Shown piece by piece: positions 6,730 to 13,692 of a stretch of 15,453 nucleotides of DNA. Source of the stretch: CAXCDZ01 sp963981525 (GTDB lineage Bacteria; Patescibacteriota; Microgenomatia; UBA1400; UBA12108). Location: positions 1 to 15,453 of the forward strand of contig CAXCDZ010000014.1 of NCBI GenBank assembly GCA_963981525.1, read 5' to 3'. Under the pieces are notes generated by a model. It had not been told where the DNA came from. It ran no database searches and worked only from the letters and a program-made list of their open reading frames with translations. Position 1 is the stretch's first letter, and the number at the start of each line of letters is the position of its first letter. Position numbers and translations under genes: made by a program.

Positions 6730-7168
6730 GTGGGCCAGCACTTCCTCCTATTTTTTTGATGGCAGTTTTTGCTGATGTGGTACAGGGAACGAGGACTTTG
6801 AGGGGCTTGGTGAGTTTGCCAGTTCCTACTACCTTGACTTTTGCGCGAATCATTTCAGTGCGAGTGATGATCCCGGCTTTGTAGAGGGATTCTTTGGTGA
6901 TCTCGGAGCCGGATTTACACTTATCAAGATCACTGAGAGTGAGGGTAACTTTGGGGGAGAGTGCGTTAAAGCGAGATTTACCACGCATAAAAGGCAAACG
7001 CTTGAACCAGACCCATGATGAACCGATGAAGTATGCAGGAACTTTTGTTCTACTCTTTTGGCCCTTTTGACCACGACTTGCGGTGTGTCCACCCTTGCCA
7101 GAACCATACCCGCGACCTAGACGCTTGGCTGGACGAGCAACAGTAGTGGGAAGTGAGTGTAGTTTCAT
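6719..7168 (-). CDS. rplO: 50S ribosomal protein L15
   Basis: L15 is a late-assembling large-subunit protein that threads a basic N-terminal arm into 23S rRNA. The 149 residues include the Gly/Lys/Arg-rich arm RLGRGYGSGKGGHTASRGQK (16-35), the FKRLPFMRGKSRFNA segment (55-69) and VKVVGTGKLTKPLKV (111-125) of the globular domain. In the arm, the common TSGRG reads TASRG. The ATG overlaps the S5 stop by 4 bases, where most bacteria place the L30 gene instead. The C-terminal codons contain the ribosome binding site and possible start codons of secY. Confidence 0.97.
   Translation of the reverse strand: MKLHSLPTTVARPAKRLGRGYGSGKGGHTASRGQKGQKSRTKVPAYFIGSSWVWFKRLPFMRGKSRFNALSPKVTLTLSDLDKCKSGSEITKESLYKAGIITRTEMIRAKVKVVGTGKLTKPLKVLVPCTTSAKTAIKKIGGSAGPHDE
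6744..6749 (-). promoter_or_regulatory. Ribosome binding site for secY inside the L15 gene
   Basis: AGGAGG lies within the last codons of L15. It is 2 bases before a GTG (6741) and 14 bases before an ATG (6729). Neither spacing is ideal, so the strong motif points to initiation here without deciding which codon is used. Confidence 0.65.
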
Positions 7169-7662
7169 TTGTTTTGTCCTAGTGCAGTTTTTGTATCGAC
7201 GGTTTTTTTCATAAGTTTGAGCGCGTTAAATGTGGCGCTGACGTTTGTGAGCTTGTTGTTGGTGCCGAGAGTTTTTGCGACAACATCCTTGACCCCTGCC
7301 AACTCTAACACTGATCTAACGGAACCGCCAGCAATAACTCCAGTTCCAAGAGGAGCTGGTTTGATCATGAGTCTTGCTGCCCCGTATTTGATGTTGACGT
7401 CGTGGGCGACTGTGCGACCATCAACGAGAGGAATGGTGATTAACTGCTTTTTGGCTTTCCTGACACCTTTTTTGATGGCAGAGAGAACATCCTTGGCTTT
7501 GCCTAGTGCGACCCCAACTCTCCCCTTGCGATCCCCGATGACGATGAGGGCGGTAAAGCTAGCTTGGTTCCCACCCTTGGTTTTTTTGGAAACTCGAGAA
7601 ATACGAATGACCTTCTCGTCAAATTCTTTTGGTTCTTTGCGTCTGTTATATCTTTTGTCCAT
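7165..7662 (-). CDS. rpsE: 30S ribosomal protein S5
   Basis: S5 supports decoding accuracy and mRNA unwinding at the small-subunit entry site; changes in its N-terminal loop can give spectinomycin resistance in E. coli. The 165-residue product has the dsRBD-like N domain at about 16-80, with TALIVIGDRKGRVGVALGKA (37-56), and the C domain at about 88-150, with KPAPLGTGVIAGGSVRSVLE (101-120) followed by DVVAKTLGTNN. Length is standard. It starts 11 bases after L18 and its stop overlaps the L15 start by 4 bases; no L30 gene lies between them. Confidence 0.98.
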   Translation of the reverse strand: MDKRYNRRKEPKEFDEKVIRISRVSKKTKGGNQASFTALIVIGDRKGRVGVALGKAKDVLSAIKKGVRKAKKQLITIPLVDGRTVAHDVNIKYGAARLMIKPAPLGTGVIAGGSVRSVLELAGVKDVVAKTLGTNNKLTNVSATFNALKLMKKTVDTKTALGQNK

Positions 7663-7673
7663 AGGTGGTTCCT

Positions 7674-8009
7674 TTATATTGTTAGCCCAGCTTTACGAGC
7701 AGCCTCGGCGAGTGCTTTGACTCTGCCGTGAAAGCGATATCCACCGCGATCAAAGACAACCTGCTTGATGTCTTTTTTAAGAATAAGGGCTGCGATCTCG
7801 GTGCCTACTTTTGCTGCTCTCTCTATTTTGGTGCCGGTTTTTAACTTGGCGTCAGAGGCGGCAACTATAGTCTTGCCCGTTGAGTCATCAATGAGTTGAG
7901 CCCAGATATGAGCGTTACTCCTGTAGACGGAAAGTCTGGGATATTTGGAGACGGCTCGGATTGAGCTGCGGACTCTTTTGGCTCTTCTTTTTGAGTTTGG
8001 AATATTCAT
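7674..8009 (-). CDS. rplR: 50S ribosomal protein L18
   Basis: L18 binds 5S rRNA with L5 and anchors it in the central protuberance. The 111-residue product is close to the usual 117-120, with RLSVYRSNAHIWAQLIDD (25-42) and the C-terminal VVFDRGGYRFHGRVKALAEA (84-103). The N-terminal basic arm is short. It begins 6 bases after L6 and ends 11 bases before S5, in standard spc order. Confidence 0.97.
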   Translation of the reverse strand: MNIPNSKRRAKRVRSSIRAVSKYPRLSVYRSNAHIWAQLIDDSTGKTIVAASDAKLKTGTKIERAAKVGTEIAALILKKDIKQVVFDRGGYRFHGRVKALAEAARKAGLTI

Positions 8010-8015
8010 GTGTGA

Positions 8016-8564
8016 TTAGGCTGCTGCAGTCTTGGCTGCTTTGCCTGCCTTTCTACGAACTACTTCTCCCTGATATCTAACACCTTTTCCTTTATATGGC
8101 TCTGGCTTTTTGTAGGAGCGAATGACGGCGGCAGTTTGTCCAACTACCTGCCTGTCAATTCCAGAAATATGAATGACGTTGTTGCCTTCGAGCTTGATCT
8201 CGACCCCAGCTGGAATGGGATAGTCGATGTCGTGGGAGAATCCGAGAGCAAGAACGAGTTTTTTGCCTTCCATACGGGCGCGGTAACCAGTACCGACTAG
8301 TTCGAGGGTAACCTTGAATCCATTAGTGACCCCTTCGACCATGTTGGCCACGAGTGCACGAGTCAAGCCGTGGAGAGCCTTGACTGGCTTATCTTCACTA
8401 GTTCTTGTAAAAGTAATGATACTTTCATCTTGGGAAAGTTTGATTTTGCGAGGAAGGGTGTGAACTAGCTCTCCTTTGGGACCCTTAACAGTGATCGTAA
8501 GATGATCCTGAGTAAGAGTAGTTCCAGTAGGCAGAATAATGGGTAGGCGACCGATTTTTGACAT
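8016..8564 (-). CDS. rplF: 50S ribosomal protein L6
   Basis: L6 is a two-domain RNA-binding protein near the factor-binding stalk base of the large subunit. From the ATG at 8564 it has 182 residues. Visible signatures are MSKIGRLPIILP at the start, LHGLTRALVANMVEGVTNGF (64-83), LELVGTGYRARM (87-98) and the C-terminal PEPYKGKGVRYQGEVVRRKA (154-173). An upstream in-frame TTG at 8573 would add three residues and overlap S8, but the ATG agrees with the family start and sits 2 bases after the S8 stop, so I chose it. The last residues are an Ala/Lys tail. Confidence 0.97.
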   Translation of the reverse strand: MSKIGRLPIILPTGTTLTQDHLTITVKGPKGELVHTLPRKIKLSQDESIITFTRTSEDKPVKALHGLTRALVANMVEGVTNGFKVTLELVGTGYRARMEGKKLVLALGFSHDIDYPIPAGVEIKLEGNNVIHISGIDRQVVGQTAAVIRSYKKPEPYKGKGVRYQGEVVRRKAGKAAKTAAA

Positions 8565-8566
8565 AT

Positions 8567-8956
8567 TTACCAAAGTTCCAGAAGAACTTCCCCTCCTAGT
8601 TTGTTTTTACGAGCTTCGTTCCCAGTCATAACACCTTTTGAGGTAGAGATGATGGAGATTCCTAGTCCGCTGAGAACTGGCTTGAGATCACTTGCTGAGT
8701 GATAGATTCGCACACCAGGCTTACTGATACGCTTGATCTCGGTAATACTTGGATTACTACCGGCGTAGTTAAGGGTGAGTTTGAGAGTTTGCTTGGGGTA
8801 TTCACCTAGAGTTTCCTGGCTTTTGAGGTATTTTTCCTTGATCATAACCTCTGCAACTTCTACAAGTAGAGTGGTGCGAGGCATCTCGACCTCTTTTTTG
8901 CCGGCAAGATAGCCGTTTCTGATTCTGGTTGCCATGTCTGATAGTCGATCGTTCAT
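8567..8956 (-). CDS. rpsH: 30S ribosomal protein S8
   Basis: S8 binds helix 21 of 16S rRNA early in assembly, and in E. coli it represses spc operon translation by binding its mRNA near L5. The 129-residue product begins NDRLSDMATRIRNGYLAGK (2-20) and ends with the diagnostic STSKGVMTGNEARKNKLGGE (104-123) and VLLELW. Length is typical (about 130). It follows S14 by 16 bases, and L6 starts 2 bases after its stop. I did not identify an S8-binding hairpin around L5 by eye. Confidence 0.98.
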   Translation of the reverse strand: MNDRLSDMATRIRNGYLAGKKEVEMPRTTLLVEVAEVMIKEKYLKSQETLGEYPKQTLKLTLNYAGSNPSITEIKRISKPGVRIYHSASDLKPVLSGLGISIISTSKGVMTGNEARKNKLGGEVLLELW

Positions 8957-8972
8957 ATATTCCTTTTGTTGA

Positions 8973-9158
8973 TTACCAACTTGCCTTTGTTACCCCTGGT
9001 AAATGACCCTTGTGGGCTTGTTCTCGAAAACATAGTCTGCACATGCCAAACTGCCTTAGATAGGCTTTTGGTCGGCCACAAAGCTTGCAGCGATTATGCT
9101 CACGAGTTTTGAACTTCTGTTTTTTCTTGCTTTTGACGATGAGTGATGTTTTTGCCAT
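8973..9158 (-). CDS. rpsN: 30S ribosomal protein S14, zinc-binding type
   Basis: S14 sits in the small-subunit head next to S3 and S10. This is the short 61-residue zinc-ribbon form, with ligands Cys24, Cys27, Cys40 and Cys43 (CKLCGRP and CRLCFREQAHKG). The long zinc-free form would be about 100 residues. The end HLPGVTKASW is typical. It starts 2 bases after the L5 stop. Together with L36 it shows that the cell's core ribosome uses at least two zinc proteins. The short type is often called rpsZ or rpsN1. Confidence 0.98.
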   Translation of the reverse strand: MAKTSLIVKSKKKQKFKTREHNRCKLCGRPKAYLRQFGMCRLCFREQAHKGHLPGVTKASW

Positions 9159-9160
9159 GA

Positions 9161-9739
9161 TTATTTGCCTTCATCTCCCAATTCGTTGGGATCTTTCTTT
9201 TCAAATGGAATCCCGATAAGTTCGAGGAATCTATAAGCTATTTCATCAGTACAACCTGAGGTCACGATCGTGATCTCTAGTCCTCTGATTTTTTGTACTT
9301 TTGAGTAATCAATCTCTGGAAAGATTATTTGCTCACTAAGTCCGAGAGTGTAGTTGCCCGCGCCGTCGAAACTAGTTGTTTTGACACCGCGAAAATCTTT
9401 TACCTGCGGAAGGACTATTCTACACAGTTTATCGAGGAAATCAAACATGCTCTGACCGCGAAGGGTTGTGCTTACGCCGATTGCGTCTCCTTCACGGAGT
9501 TTGAAACCAGCGATTGATTGCTTGGCTTTGTTAATGCGAGCGAGCTGGCCGGTGATGAGAGTAAGCTCTTCCCGGGACTCTACGATGTCTTTTTTGCTTG
9601 AATCAGTTTTGGGGATCCCGATATTGAGAACGATTTTTTTAATGCGAGGAAGTGACATGGGATTATCTATCTTGAGCTCTTTGGTAAGAACTGGATAGAT
9701 CTCTTTTTCAATTCTGATTTTTAGATTTGAGTCGGTCAT
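9161..9739 (-). CDS. rplE: 50S ribosomal protein L5
   Basis: L5 binds 5S rRNA and contacts P-site tRNA and the head bridge with S13. The 192-residue product carries PRIKKIVLNIGI (31-42), the TGQLARINKAKQSIAGFKLR segment (63-82), LRGQSMFDFLDKL (93-105), and DFRGVKTTSFDGAGNYTLGL (115-134) with EQIIFPEID after it. It has a short acidic tail beyond the usual 180 residues. Its ATG overlaps the L24 stop by 4 bases and S14 follows after 2 bases. Confidence 0.98.
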   Translation of the reverse strand: MTDSNLKIRIEKEIYPVLTKELKIDNPMSLPRIKKIVLNIGIPKTDSSKKDIVESREELTLITGQLARINKAKQSIAGFKLREGDAIGVSTTLRGQSMFDFLDKLCRIVLPQVKDFRGVKTTSFDGAGNYTLGLSEQIIFPEIDYSKVQKIRGLEITIVTSGCTDEIAYRFLELIGIPFEKKDPNELGDEGK

Positions 9740-10035
9740 ATTTGTTTGCCGGTTTTTTTGCTAATTCTGACCACACCTTTTGCAGTGCGTTTGAGTCCTA
9801 CTCTGATTGGATGACCATCCTCGACTAACATAACGCTAGCAGTGGGGAGGGATCTTTCTTGCTCGATGATACCACCAGCTTGATCTCCACTACCTTTACG
9901 GTGTCTTTTGTAGAGGTTAACGCCCTTGACCACCACGCGGTCCTTGGAGTTGACGATCTTGATGATCTCGCCTGATCTGCCCTTGTCTTTGCCTGCAGTG
10001 ACAAGAACTTGGTCTTTGAGTTTGAATTTTTTCAT
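9736..10035 (-). CDS. rplX: 50S ribosomal protein L24
   Basis: L24 is an assembly-initiator protein that binds the 5' end of 23S rRNA near the exit tunnel. The 99-residue product has the KOW motif at about 5-33 (KDQVLVTAGKDKGRSGEIIK at 7-26) and VVVKGVNLYKRHRK (34-47). The C-terminal half has the expected GGIIEQE element (about 55-61) and PIRVGLKRTAKGVVRI. Length is typical (about 100-105). GGAGGT lies 9 bases before the ATG within the last codons of L14, and L5 overlaps its stop by 4 bases. Confidence 0.97.
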   Translation of the reverse strand: MKKFKLKDQVLVTAGKDKGRSGEIIKIVNSKDRVVVKGVNLYKRHRKGSGDQAGGIIEQERSLPTASVMLVEDGHPIRVGLKRTAKGVVRISKKTGKQI

Positions 10036-10037
10036 GA

Positions 10038-10409
10038 TTAGAGTACCTCCGGAGCTAATGATGCAATCTTGGAGTATCCGAGATCCTTGACTTCACGCGC
10101 AATGGGGCCAAAAACTCTGGTTCCCAAGGGTTCTTTTGTTTTTGGGTCGATGACGACGGCTGCGTTATCGGAGAACCTGACATAAGTACCGTCTTTGCGT
10201 CTGATTTCTTTTCTGGTTCTGACGATGACTGCTTTGACCATGGTCCCATCAGTCACATAAGTGTTAGGTTCTGCCTGATCAACTGCGGCTGTGACGATGT
10301 CACCGACATGACCAAAGCGACGGTGTGAACCACCGTGCACAAGAATAACTCGAAGGCGTTTGGCCCCTGAATTATCTGCTGGTTTGAGAACTGAGCGTAG
10401 TTGGATCAT
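10038..10409 (-). CDS. rplN: 50S ribosomal protein L14
   Basis: L14 lies at the subunit interface and is the docking site of silencing factor RsfS. The 123-residue product has the normal length and contains MIQLRSVLKPADNSGAKRLR (1-20), RFGHVGDIVTAAV (31-43), RFSDNAAVVIDPKTKEPLGT (78-97) and RVFGPIAREV (98-107). The C-terminus SLAPEVL is typical. It starts 1 base after S17, and its last codons hold the ribosome binding site of L24. Confidence 0.98.
   Translation of the reverse strand: MIQLRSVLKPADNSGAKRLRVILVHGGSHRRFGHVGDIVTAAVDQAEPNTYVTDGTMVKAVIVRTRKEIRRKDGTYVRFSDNAAVVIDPKTKEPLGTRVFGPIAREVKDLGYSKIASLAPEVL
10045..10050 (-). promoter_or_regulatory. Ribosome binding site of L24 inside the L14 end
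   Basis: GGAGGT is formed by the Glu-Val codons of the L14 C-terminus, 9 bases before the L24 ATG. It is a strong match and suggests coupling of L24 translation to L14 termination. Confidence 0.75.
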
Positions 10410-10410
10410 G

Positions 10411-10638
10411 TTATTTCAAGACCTTAGTAATAATAAAGCGCTTGCGCTTACTCATTGGTCGAGACTCTGAGATCTCGACTGAGTCGCCACTCTTGGCTTT
10501 GATGGAGTTGTCGACGAGATATTTTTTGGAGCGTTTGACTGTTTTTTTGTAAAGAGGGTGGCGCCAGGATGACTCAACCATGACGACGGCCGAGTTTTGC
10601 ATTTTGTCTGAGATAATTGTGCCTGTAAGTTTTTTCAT
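10411..10638 (-). CDS. rpsQ: 30S ribosomal protein S17
   Basis: S17 is an OB-fold primary binder of the 5' domain of 16S rRNA. The 75-residue product starts KKLTGTIISDKMQNSAVVMV (2-21), continues HPLYKKTVKRSKKYLVDN (27-44), and ends with the GDSVEISESRPMSKRKRFII (51-70) pattern typical of the family, followed by TKVLK. It is slightly shorter than E. coli S17 (84) but complete. One base separates it from L29 and one base from L14. Confidence 0.97.
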   Translation of the reverse strand: MKKLTGTIISDKMQNSAVVMVESSWRHPLYKKTVKRSKKYLVDNSIKAKSGDSVEISESRPMSKRKRFIITKVLK

Positions 10639-10639
10639 G

Positions 10640-10882
10640 TTATTCCTGTTTATTTTCTTTCTTGTCCTTGACTACCTCTTCAGCTTTAAGTTGAGTGAGA
10701 ATAGTTTTTAATTGAGCAATTGAGCGTCTGATGGCTTTTGCGGAGCGCACGTTCTTGGTCTCTCCGCGGCCAACCTTAAGGCTAGTAGAGGCAAGCTCGA
10801 TCCTAAGCTCATTGAGCTTAGCCCAAATGCTTTTATGGCCAGATTTTTTGAGATCTATGAGATCACTCTTCAAGTATGTCAT
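10640..10882 (-). CDS. rpmC: 50S ribosomal protein L29
   Basis: L29 is a small two-helix protein at the tunnel exit, part of the docking platform for trigger factor and signal recognition particle. The 80-residue product is longer than the usual 60-70. LKKSGHKSIWAKLNELRIEL (11-30) and AKAIRRSIAQLKTILTQLK (48-66) form the expected helical hairpin, and a charged tail (EEVVKDKKENKQE) accounts for the extra length. Similarity to the family is weaker than for its neighbours, but position between L16 and S17 and the RRSIAQLKT helix make the call secure. Its ATG overlaps the L16 stop by 4 bases. Confidence 0.93.
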   Translation of the reverse strand: MTYLKSDLIDLKKSGHKSIWAKLNELRIELASTSLKVGRGETKNVRSAKAIRRSIAQLKTILTQLKAEEVVKDKKENKQE

Positions 10883-11295
10883 AAAATTTGACCTCTAATT
10901 ATAAATGCTGTTTTGACAGGAAGTTTGCTAGCTGCCTTGCGGAAAGCTTCGCGAGCGACATCTTCCGGAACGCTCCCTAGCTCGAACAGTATTGTACCTC
11001 TTCTGACGACTGCTTTGTAGGTATCAATATCACCTTTGCCAGAACCCATCTTACTACCGGCAGCTTTTTTGGTGGTGGGTTTGTGTGGAAAGATCCTAAG
11101 CCATAGTTTACCAACGCGGTTGGTGTGGTGGGTGATGGTGCGTCTAGCTGACTCGATTTGTTGTGAAGTAATAAGGTGGCTCTCGAGTGCGCGCAGACCA
11201 AAATCACCAAAAGCAACGGTAGTCCCTCTGGAAGCTGGACCCTTCATACTGCCTCTAAATTCTTTGCGGTATTTGCGTTTTCTTGGTTGTAACAT
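10879..11295 (-). CDS. rplP: 50S ribosomal protein L16
   Basis: L16 helps form the A-site tRNA pocket and is needed late in large-subunit assembly. The 138 residues begin MLQPRKRKYRKEFRG (1-15) and include VAFGDFGLRALESHLITSQQ (27-46), KLWLRIFPHKPTTKK (63-77), MGSGKGD (83-89) and VPEDVAREAFRKAASKLPVK (107-126). The residue before MGSGKG, which is Arg81 in E. coli and the target of the hydroxylase YcfD, is Lys82 here, within GSKMGSGKG rather than the usual ETRMG or AVRMG. It follows S3 by 20 bases and overlaps L29 by 4. Confidence 0.98.
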   Translation of the reverse strand: MLQPRKRKYRKEFRGSMKGPASRGTTVAFGDFGLRALESHLITSQQIESARRTITHHTNRVGKLWLRIFPHKPTTKKAAGSKMGSGKGDIDTYKAVVRRGTILFELGSVPEDVAREAFRKAASKLPVKTAFIIRGQIL

Positions 11296-11315
11296 AGTTT
11301 GTTGATCAGATATCC

Positions 11316-11966
11316 TTAGATCTCTGATTCTCCTTTGTAGATCCAGACTTTGATACCAACGTATCCGGAGCGAGTAAGGGCGGGGACTTTGGCGTAGTCA
11401 ATATCTGACCTGAGAGTCTGGGTGGGGATGCTACCTGTGGAGTATTTTTCGGAGCGAGCAATCTCTGCACCACCAACACGACCCTTGAGCTGGAGCTTGA
11501 TGCCTTTTGCGCCTGCTGCCATGACTCTTTCTTGAGCTTGGGCAACTGCACGACGATGAGGATAACGTTTGATGAGCTGTTCGGCAATTCTCTCACCGAC
11601 GAGCTTGGCTGAGAGGTCTGGACTCTTGATCTCTTGGACATTGAGCTCAAACTTGGTGGAGTCACCGGCACCGAGTTTTTTGATGAACTCAGTTAATTCT
11701 TTGTTGAGAAGCTCAAGATTGGATCCGCCGCGACCAATAACAACTCCTGGACGTCCTGCGTGAATGGTGATCTTGATTACGTTAATGGAGCGCTCGATGA
11801 TAACTTTGTCGACACCGGCTAGCTTGAGTCTTTCCATGATGAACTCACGGATCTTGATGTCCTCTAGAACTAGTTTCTGGTAGTCATCACTGTCTGCATA
11901 CCACCTTGAAGAAGGTTTGTACAAAATTCCGAGACGGAAGACTAGTGGATTAACTTTTTGGCCCAT
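11316..11966 (-). CDS. rpsC: 30S ribosomal protein S3
   Basis: S3 lines the mRNA entry channel and takes part in helicase activity. The 216-residue product shows the N-terminal GQKVNPLVFRLGI (2-14), a KH domain at about 40-110 with the GxxG loop GRGG (78-81) in PGVVIGRGGSNLELL, and the C domain with AAGAKGIKLQLKGRVGGAEI (150-169) and SIPTQTLRSDIDYA (179-192). It is slightly shorter than E. coli S3 (233) at the C-terminus. Its start lies inside the last codons of L22, an overlap of 17 bases that is longer than any other between neighbours here. Confidence 0.98.
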   Translation of the reverse strand: MGQKVNPLVFRLGILYKPSSRWYADSDDYQKLVLEDIKIREFIMERLKLAGVDKVIIERSINVIKITIHAGRPGVVIGRGGSNLELLNKELTEFIKKLGAGDSTKFELNVQEIKSPDLSAKLVGERIAEQLIKRYPHRRAVAQAQERVMAAGAKGIKLQLKGRVGGAEIARSEKYSTGSIPTQTLRSDIDYAKVPALTRSGYVGIKVWIYKGESEI

Positions 11967-12291
11967 TTTTACTTTCTAGAATAACTCTAATATGAGATGA
12001 TCTTTTCATAATATTGTGGGCAGTACCCCTACTAACTGCGCGAAATCTCTTGAGTGTAGGTCCCTCACCAATGTCGATGATCTTGACGATAAGGTTGTCT
12101 GGGTCGATCCCCAACTCTTGCTTAGCAGCTGCGGTGGCCTGTCTGATGGTTTTGGCGACTGGGAGGGCGGCTCTTTTTCCCATGAAGCGAAGATAGTCGA
12201 GCGCGCGATCAGCTGAGAGGCCACGAACGGAGTCAGCGATAAGTCTGAGCTTGCGCGGACTAGTTCTGATGTATTTTTGAGTAGCTTTCAT
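11950..12291 (-). CDS. rplV: 50S ribosomal protein L22
   Basis: L22 sends a long beta-hairpin into the peptide exit tunnel, where changes can confer macrolide resistance and affect stalling. The 113 residues have the expected order: YIRTSPRKLRLIADSVRGLS (7-26), ALDYLRFMGKRAALPVAKTI (30-49), and the hairpin region EGPTLKRFRAVSRGTAHNIM (76-95) with KRSSHIRVIL. The hairpin has normal length with no deletion. It starts 2 bases after S19, and the last six codons overlap the S3 start. Confidence 0.98.
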   Translation of the reverse strand: MKATQKYIRTSPRKLRLIADSVRGLSADRALDYLRFMGKRAALPVAKTIRQATAAAKQELGIDPDNLIVKIIDIGEGPTLKRFRAVSRGTAHNIMKRSSHIRVILESKNGPKS

Positions 12292-12293
12292 AT

Positions 12294-12578
12294 TTAGGTC
12301 TTTGCCAGAGTTCGTTTAACTATTTTGCCGTGTCCGTAAAAAGTGCGAGTGGGGGAAAATTCCCCGAGCTTATGACCCACCATGGTCTCTGAAACAAAGA
12401 CTTCTTTGAAGAGCTTGCCATTGTGGACGAGAAAAGTGTGTCCGACGAATTCGGGAGGAATAGAGGAAGCCCTGGCCCAAGTCTTGATTGGGCTTTTGCG
12501 ACCAATCTCAACCTGCTTCATGACTTTTTTGAGAAGCTTTTGGTCGATGTATGGACCTTTGTGACTACTTCTGCTCAT
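12294..12578 (-). CDS. rpsS: 30S ribosomal protein S19
   Basis: S19 is a head protein that pairs with S13 and contacts the large subunit. The 94-residue product is nearly textbook: SRSSHKGPYIDQKLLKKV (2-19), IKTWARASSIPPEFVGHTFL (31-50), NGKLFKEVFVSETMVGHKLG (53-72) and EFSPTRTFYGHG (73-84). Length matches the family (about 92). It starts 1 base after L2 and ends 2 bases before L22. Confidence 0.98.
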   Translation of the reverse strand: MSRSSHKGPYIDQKLLKKVMKQVEIGRKSPIKTWARASSIPPEFVGHTFLVHNGKLFKEVFVSETMVGHKLGEFSPTRTFYGHGKIVKRTLAKT

Positions 12579-12579
12579 G

Positions 12580-13401
12580 TTATTTCTTTCTTCTAGTAAT
12601 AATTAGTTTGTCAGAATATTTTCTAACTGCGCGAGTGCGCTTACCCAGAGTCTTTTTACCCCAAGGTGACTTAGGGGACGGCATACCGATACCACTTCGA
12701 CCTTCTCCTCCTCCATGAGGGTGAGAACCAGGGTGTTGTGCAACACCTCTGACTGCAGGACGCCAACCCATGAGTCTTTTGCGTCCAGCTTTGCCGATTG
12801 AGCGGTTTTTGTGATCTGGATTAGAAACTTGACCGATTGTAGCAAAACAAATTGATTTGATCAATCTAACTTCGCCTGAAGGAAGCTTAACGATCACGGA
12901 GTCATCTTCTTTGGACTGGATAGTAGCGGCAGTGCCTGCGGAACGGACGATCTGCCCACCTCGACCTGGCTTGAGCTCGATATTGTGAATAGGTTGACCA
13001 ACTGGGATCTTTTTGAGAGGAAGAGCGTTACCGAGCTTGATGGGGGCGTCGGAGCCTGCTTGGACGATATCTCCTACCTTGAGAGAATCTGGAGCGAGAA
13101 TGTAACGTTTTTCGCCATCACGATAAAATACGAGCGCGATCGTGGCTGATCTGCCTGGATCGTACTCAAGTGTTGCGACACGACCCTCGATGGTTTTGTT
13201 GCGACGGAAATCTACCTTGCGAAGTCTGCGTTTGACTCCCCCACCCCTGTGGCGTGTGGTGATGTGACCATGAGCGTTACGACCAGCTTTACTTCTCTTG
13301 GCAGAAGTGAGTGATTTTTCTGGTTTTGAAGTGGTGTATTCAACCTGAGTGTCAACGCGATGGCGCTGTCCGGCGGTGGTTGGTTTGCGTGCTTTTAACA
13401 T
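12580..13401 (-). CDS. rplB: 50S ribosomal protein L2
   Basis: L2 is a primary 23S rRNA binder close to the peptidyl transferase centre and is needed for subunit joining. The 273 residues match the usual 273-276. Signatures are GRNAHGHITTRHRGGGVKRR (40-59), VEYDPGR-like LEYDPGRSATIAL (78-90), and GRGGQIVRSAGTAATI (146-161). The C-terminal block reads RGVAQHPGSHPHGGGEGR (218-235), whereas nearly all bacteria have AMNPVDHPHGGGEG. The functional histidine pair (His227, His229) and the glycine run are kept, but four of the five residues before the histidine differ. The gene begins 1 base after the L23 stop. Confidence 0.98.
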   Translation of the reverse strand: MLKARKPTTAGQRHRVDTQVEYTTSKPEKSLTSAKRSKAGRNAHGHITTRHRGGGVKRRLRKVDFRRNKTIEGRVATLEYDPGRSATIALVFYRDGEKRYILAPDSLKVGDIVQAGSDAPIKLGNALPLKKIPVGQPIHNIELKPGRGGQIVRSAGTAATIQSKEDDSVIVKLPSGEVRLIKSICFATIGQVSNPDHKNRSIGKAGRKRLMGWRPAVRGVAQHPGSHPHGGGEGRSGIGMPSPKSPWGKKTLGKRTRAVRKYSDKLIITRRKK

Positions 13402-13402
13402 A

Positions 13403-13690
13403 TTATTCTTCTTTTAGATCAAATAGAGAGATAGTTTCGCCTTTTTTGAGCCAGACTCGAGCGATTTTTTTGGTAGCAGTAGTGCTAGCTAGTCGACGTC
13501 TGCCTGTTCTTTTGGCGGTTGGCTTAATGATGGTAGTGTTAACTTTTGTGACGTGAACTGAGAAGAGCTCTGTAACGAGCTCCCTAATCTGATGCTTGGT
13601 AGCAGATGGCAAGACCTGGAAGGTAAAGATGCTGCGCGCGGCGTCAGCCATGGATTTTTCGGTGATAATGGGTTTAACTAGGATAGTCAT
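13403..13690 (-). CDS. rplW: 50S ribosomal protein L23
   Basis: L23 sits at the tunnel exit and is the main docking point for trigger factor and SRP. The 95-residue product has KPIITEKSM (6-14), YTFxV-like IFTFQVLPSATKHQIREL (21-38), VHVTKVNTTIIKPTAKRTGR (45-64) and the C-terminal KKIARVWLKKGETISLF (74-90). Length is typical (about 95-100). It begins 2 bases after L4 and ends 1 base before L2. Confidence 0.97.
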   Translation of the reverse strand: MTILVKPIITEKSMADAARSIFTFQVLPSATKHQIRELVTELFSVHVTKVNTTIIKPTAKRTGRRRLASTTATKKIARVWLKKGETISLFDLKEE

Positions 13691-13692
13691 GA

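Noticed and set aside
7160..7180. Search for an L30 gene at the S5-L15 junction
   Set aside because: The genes overlap by 4 bases, leaving no room for it, and no L30-like frame was seen on either strand there.
7169..7720. Plus-strand open frame of 183 codons across S5
   Set aside because: It is antisense to S5 and the S5/L18 junction; hydrophobic content arises from reverse-complemented S5 codons.
8565..8573. TTG start for L6 three codons upstream of the ATG
   Set aside because: The ATG at 8564 matches the family start and avoids overlap with the S8 stop.
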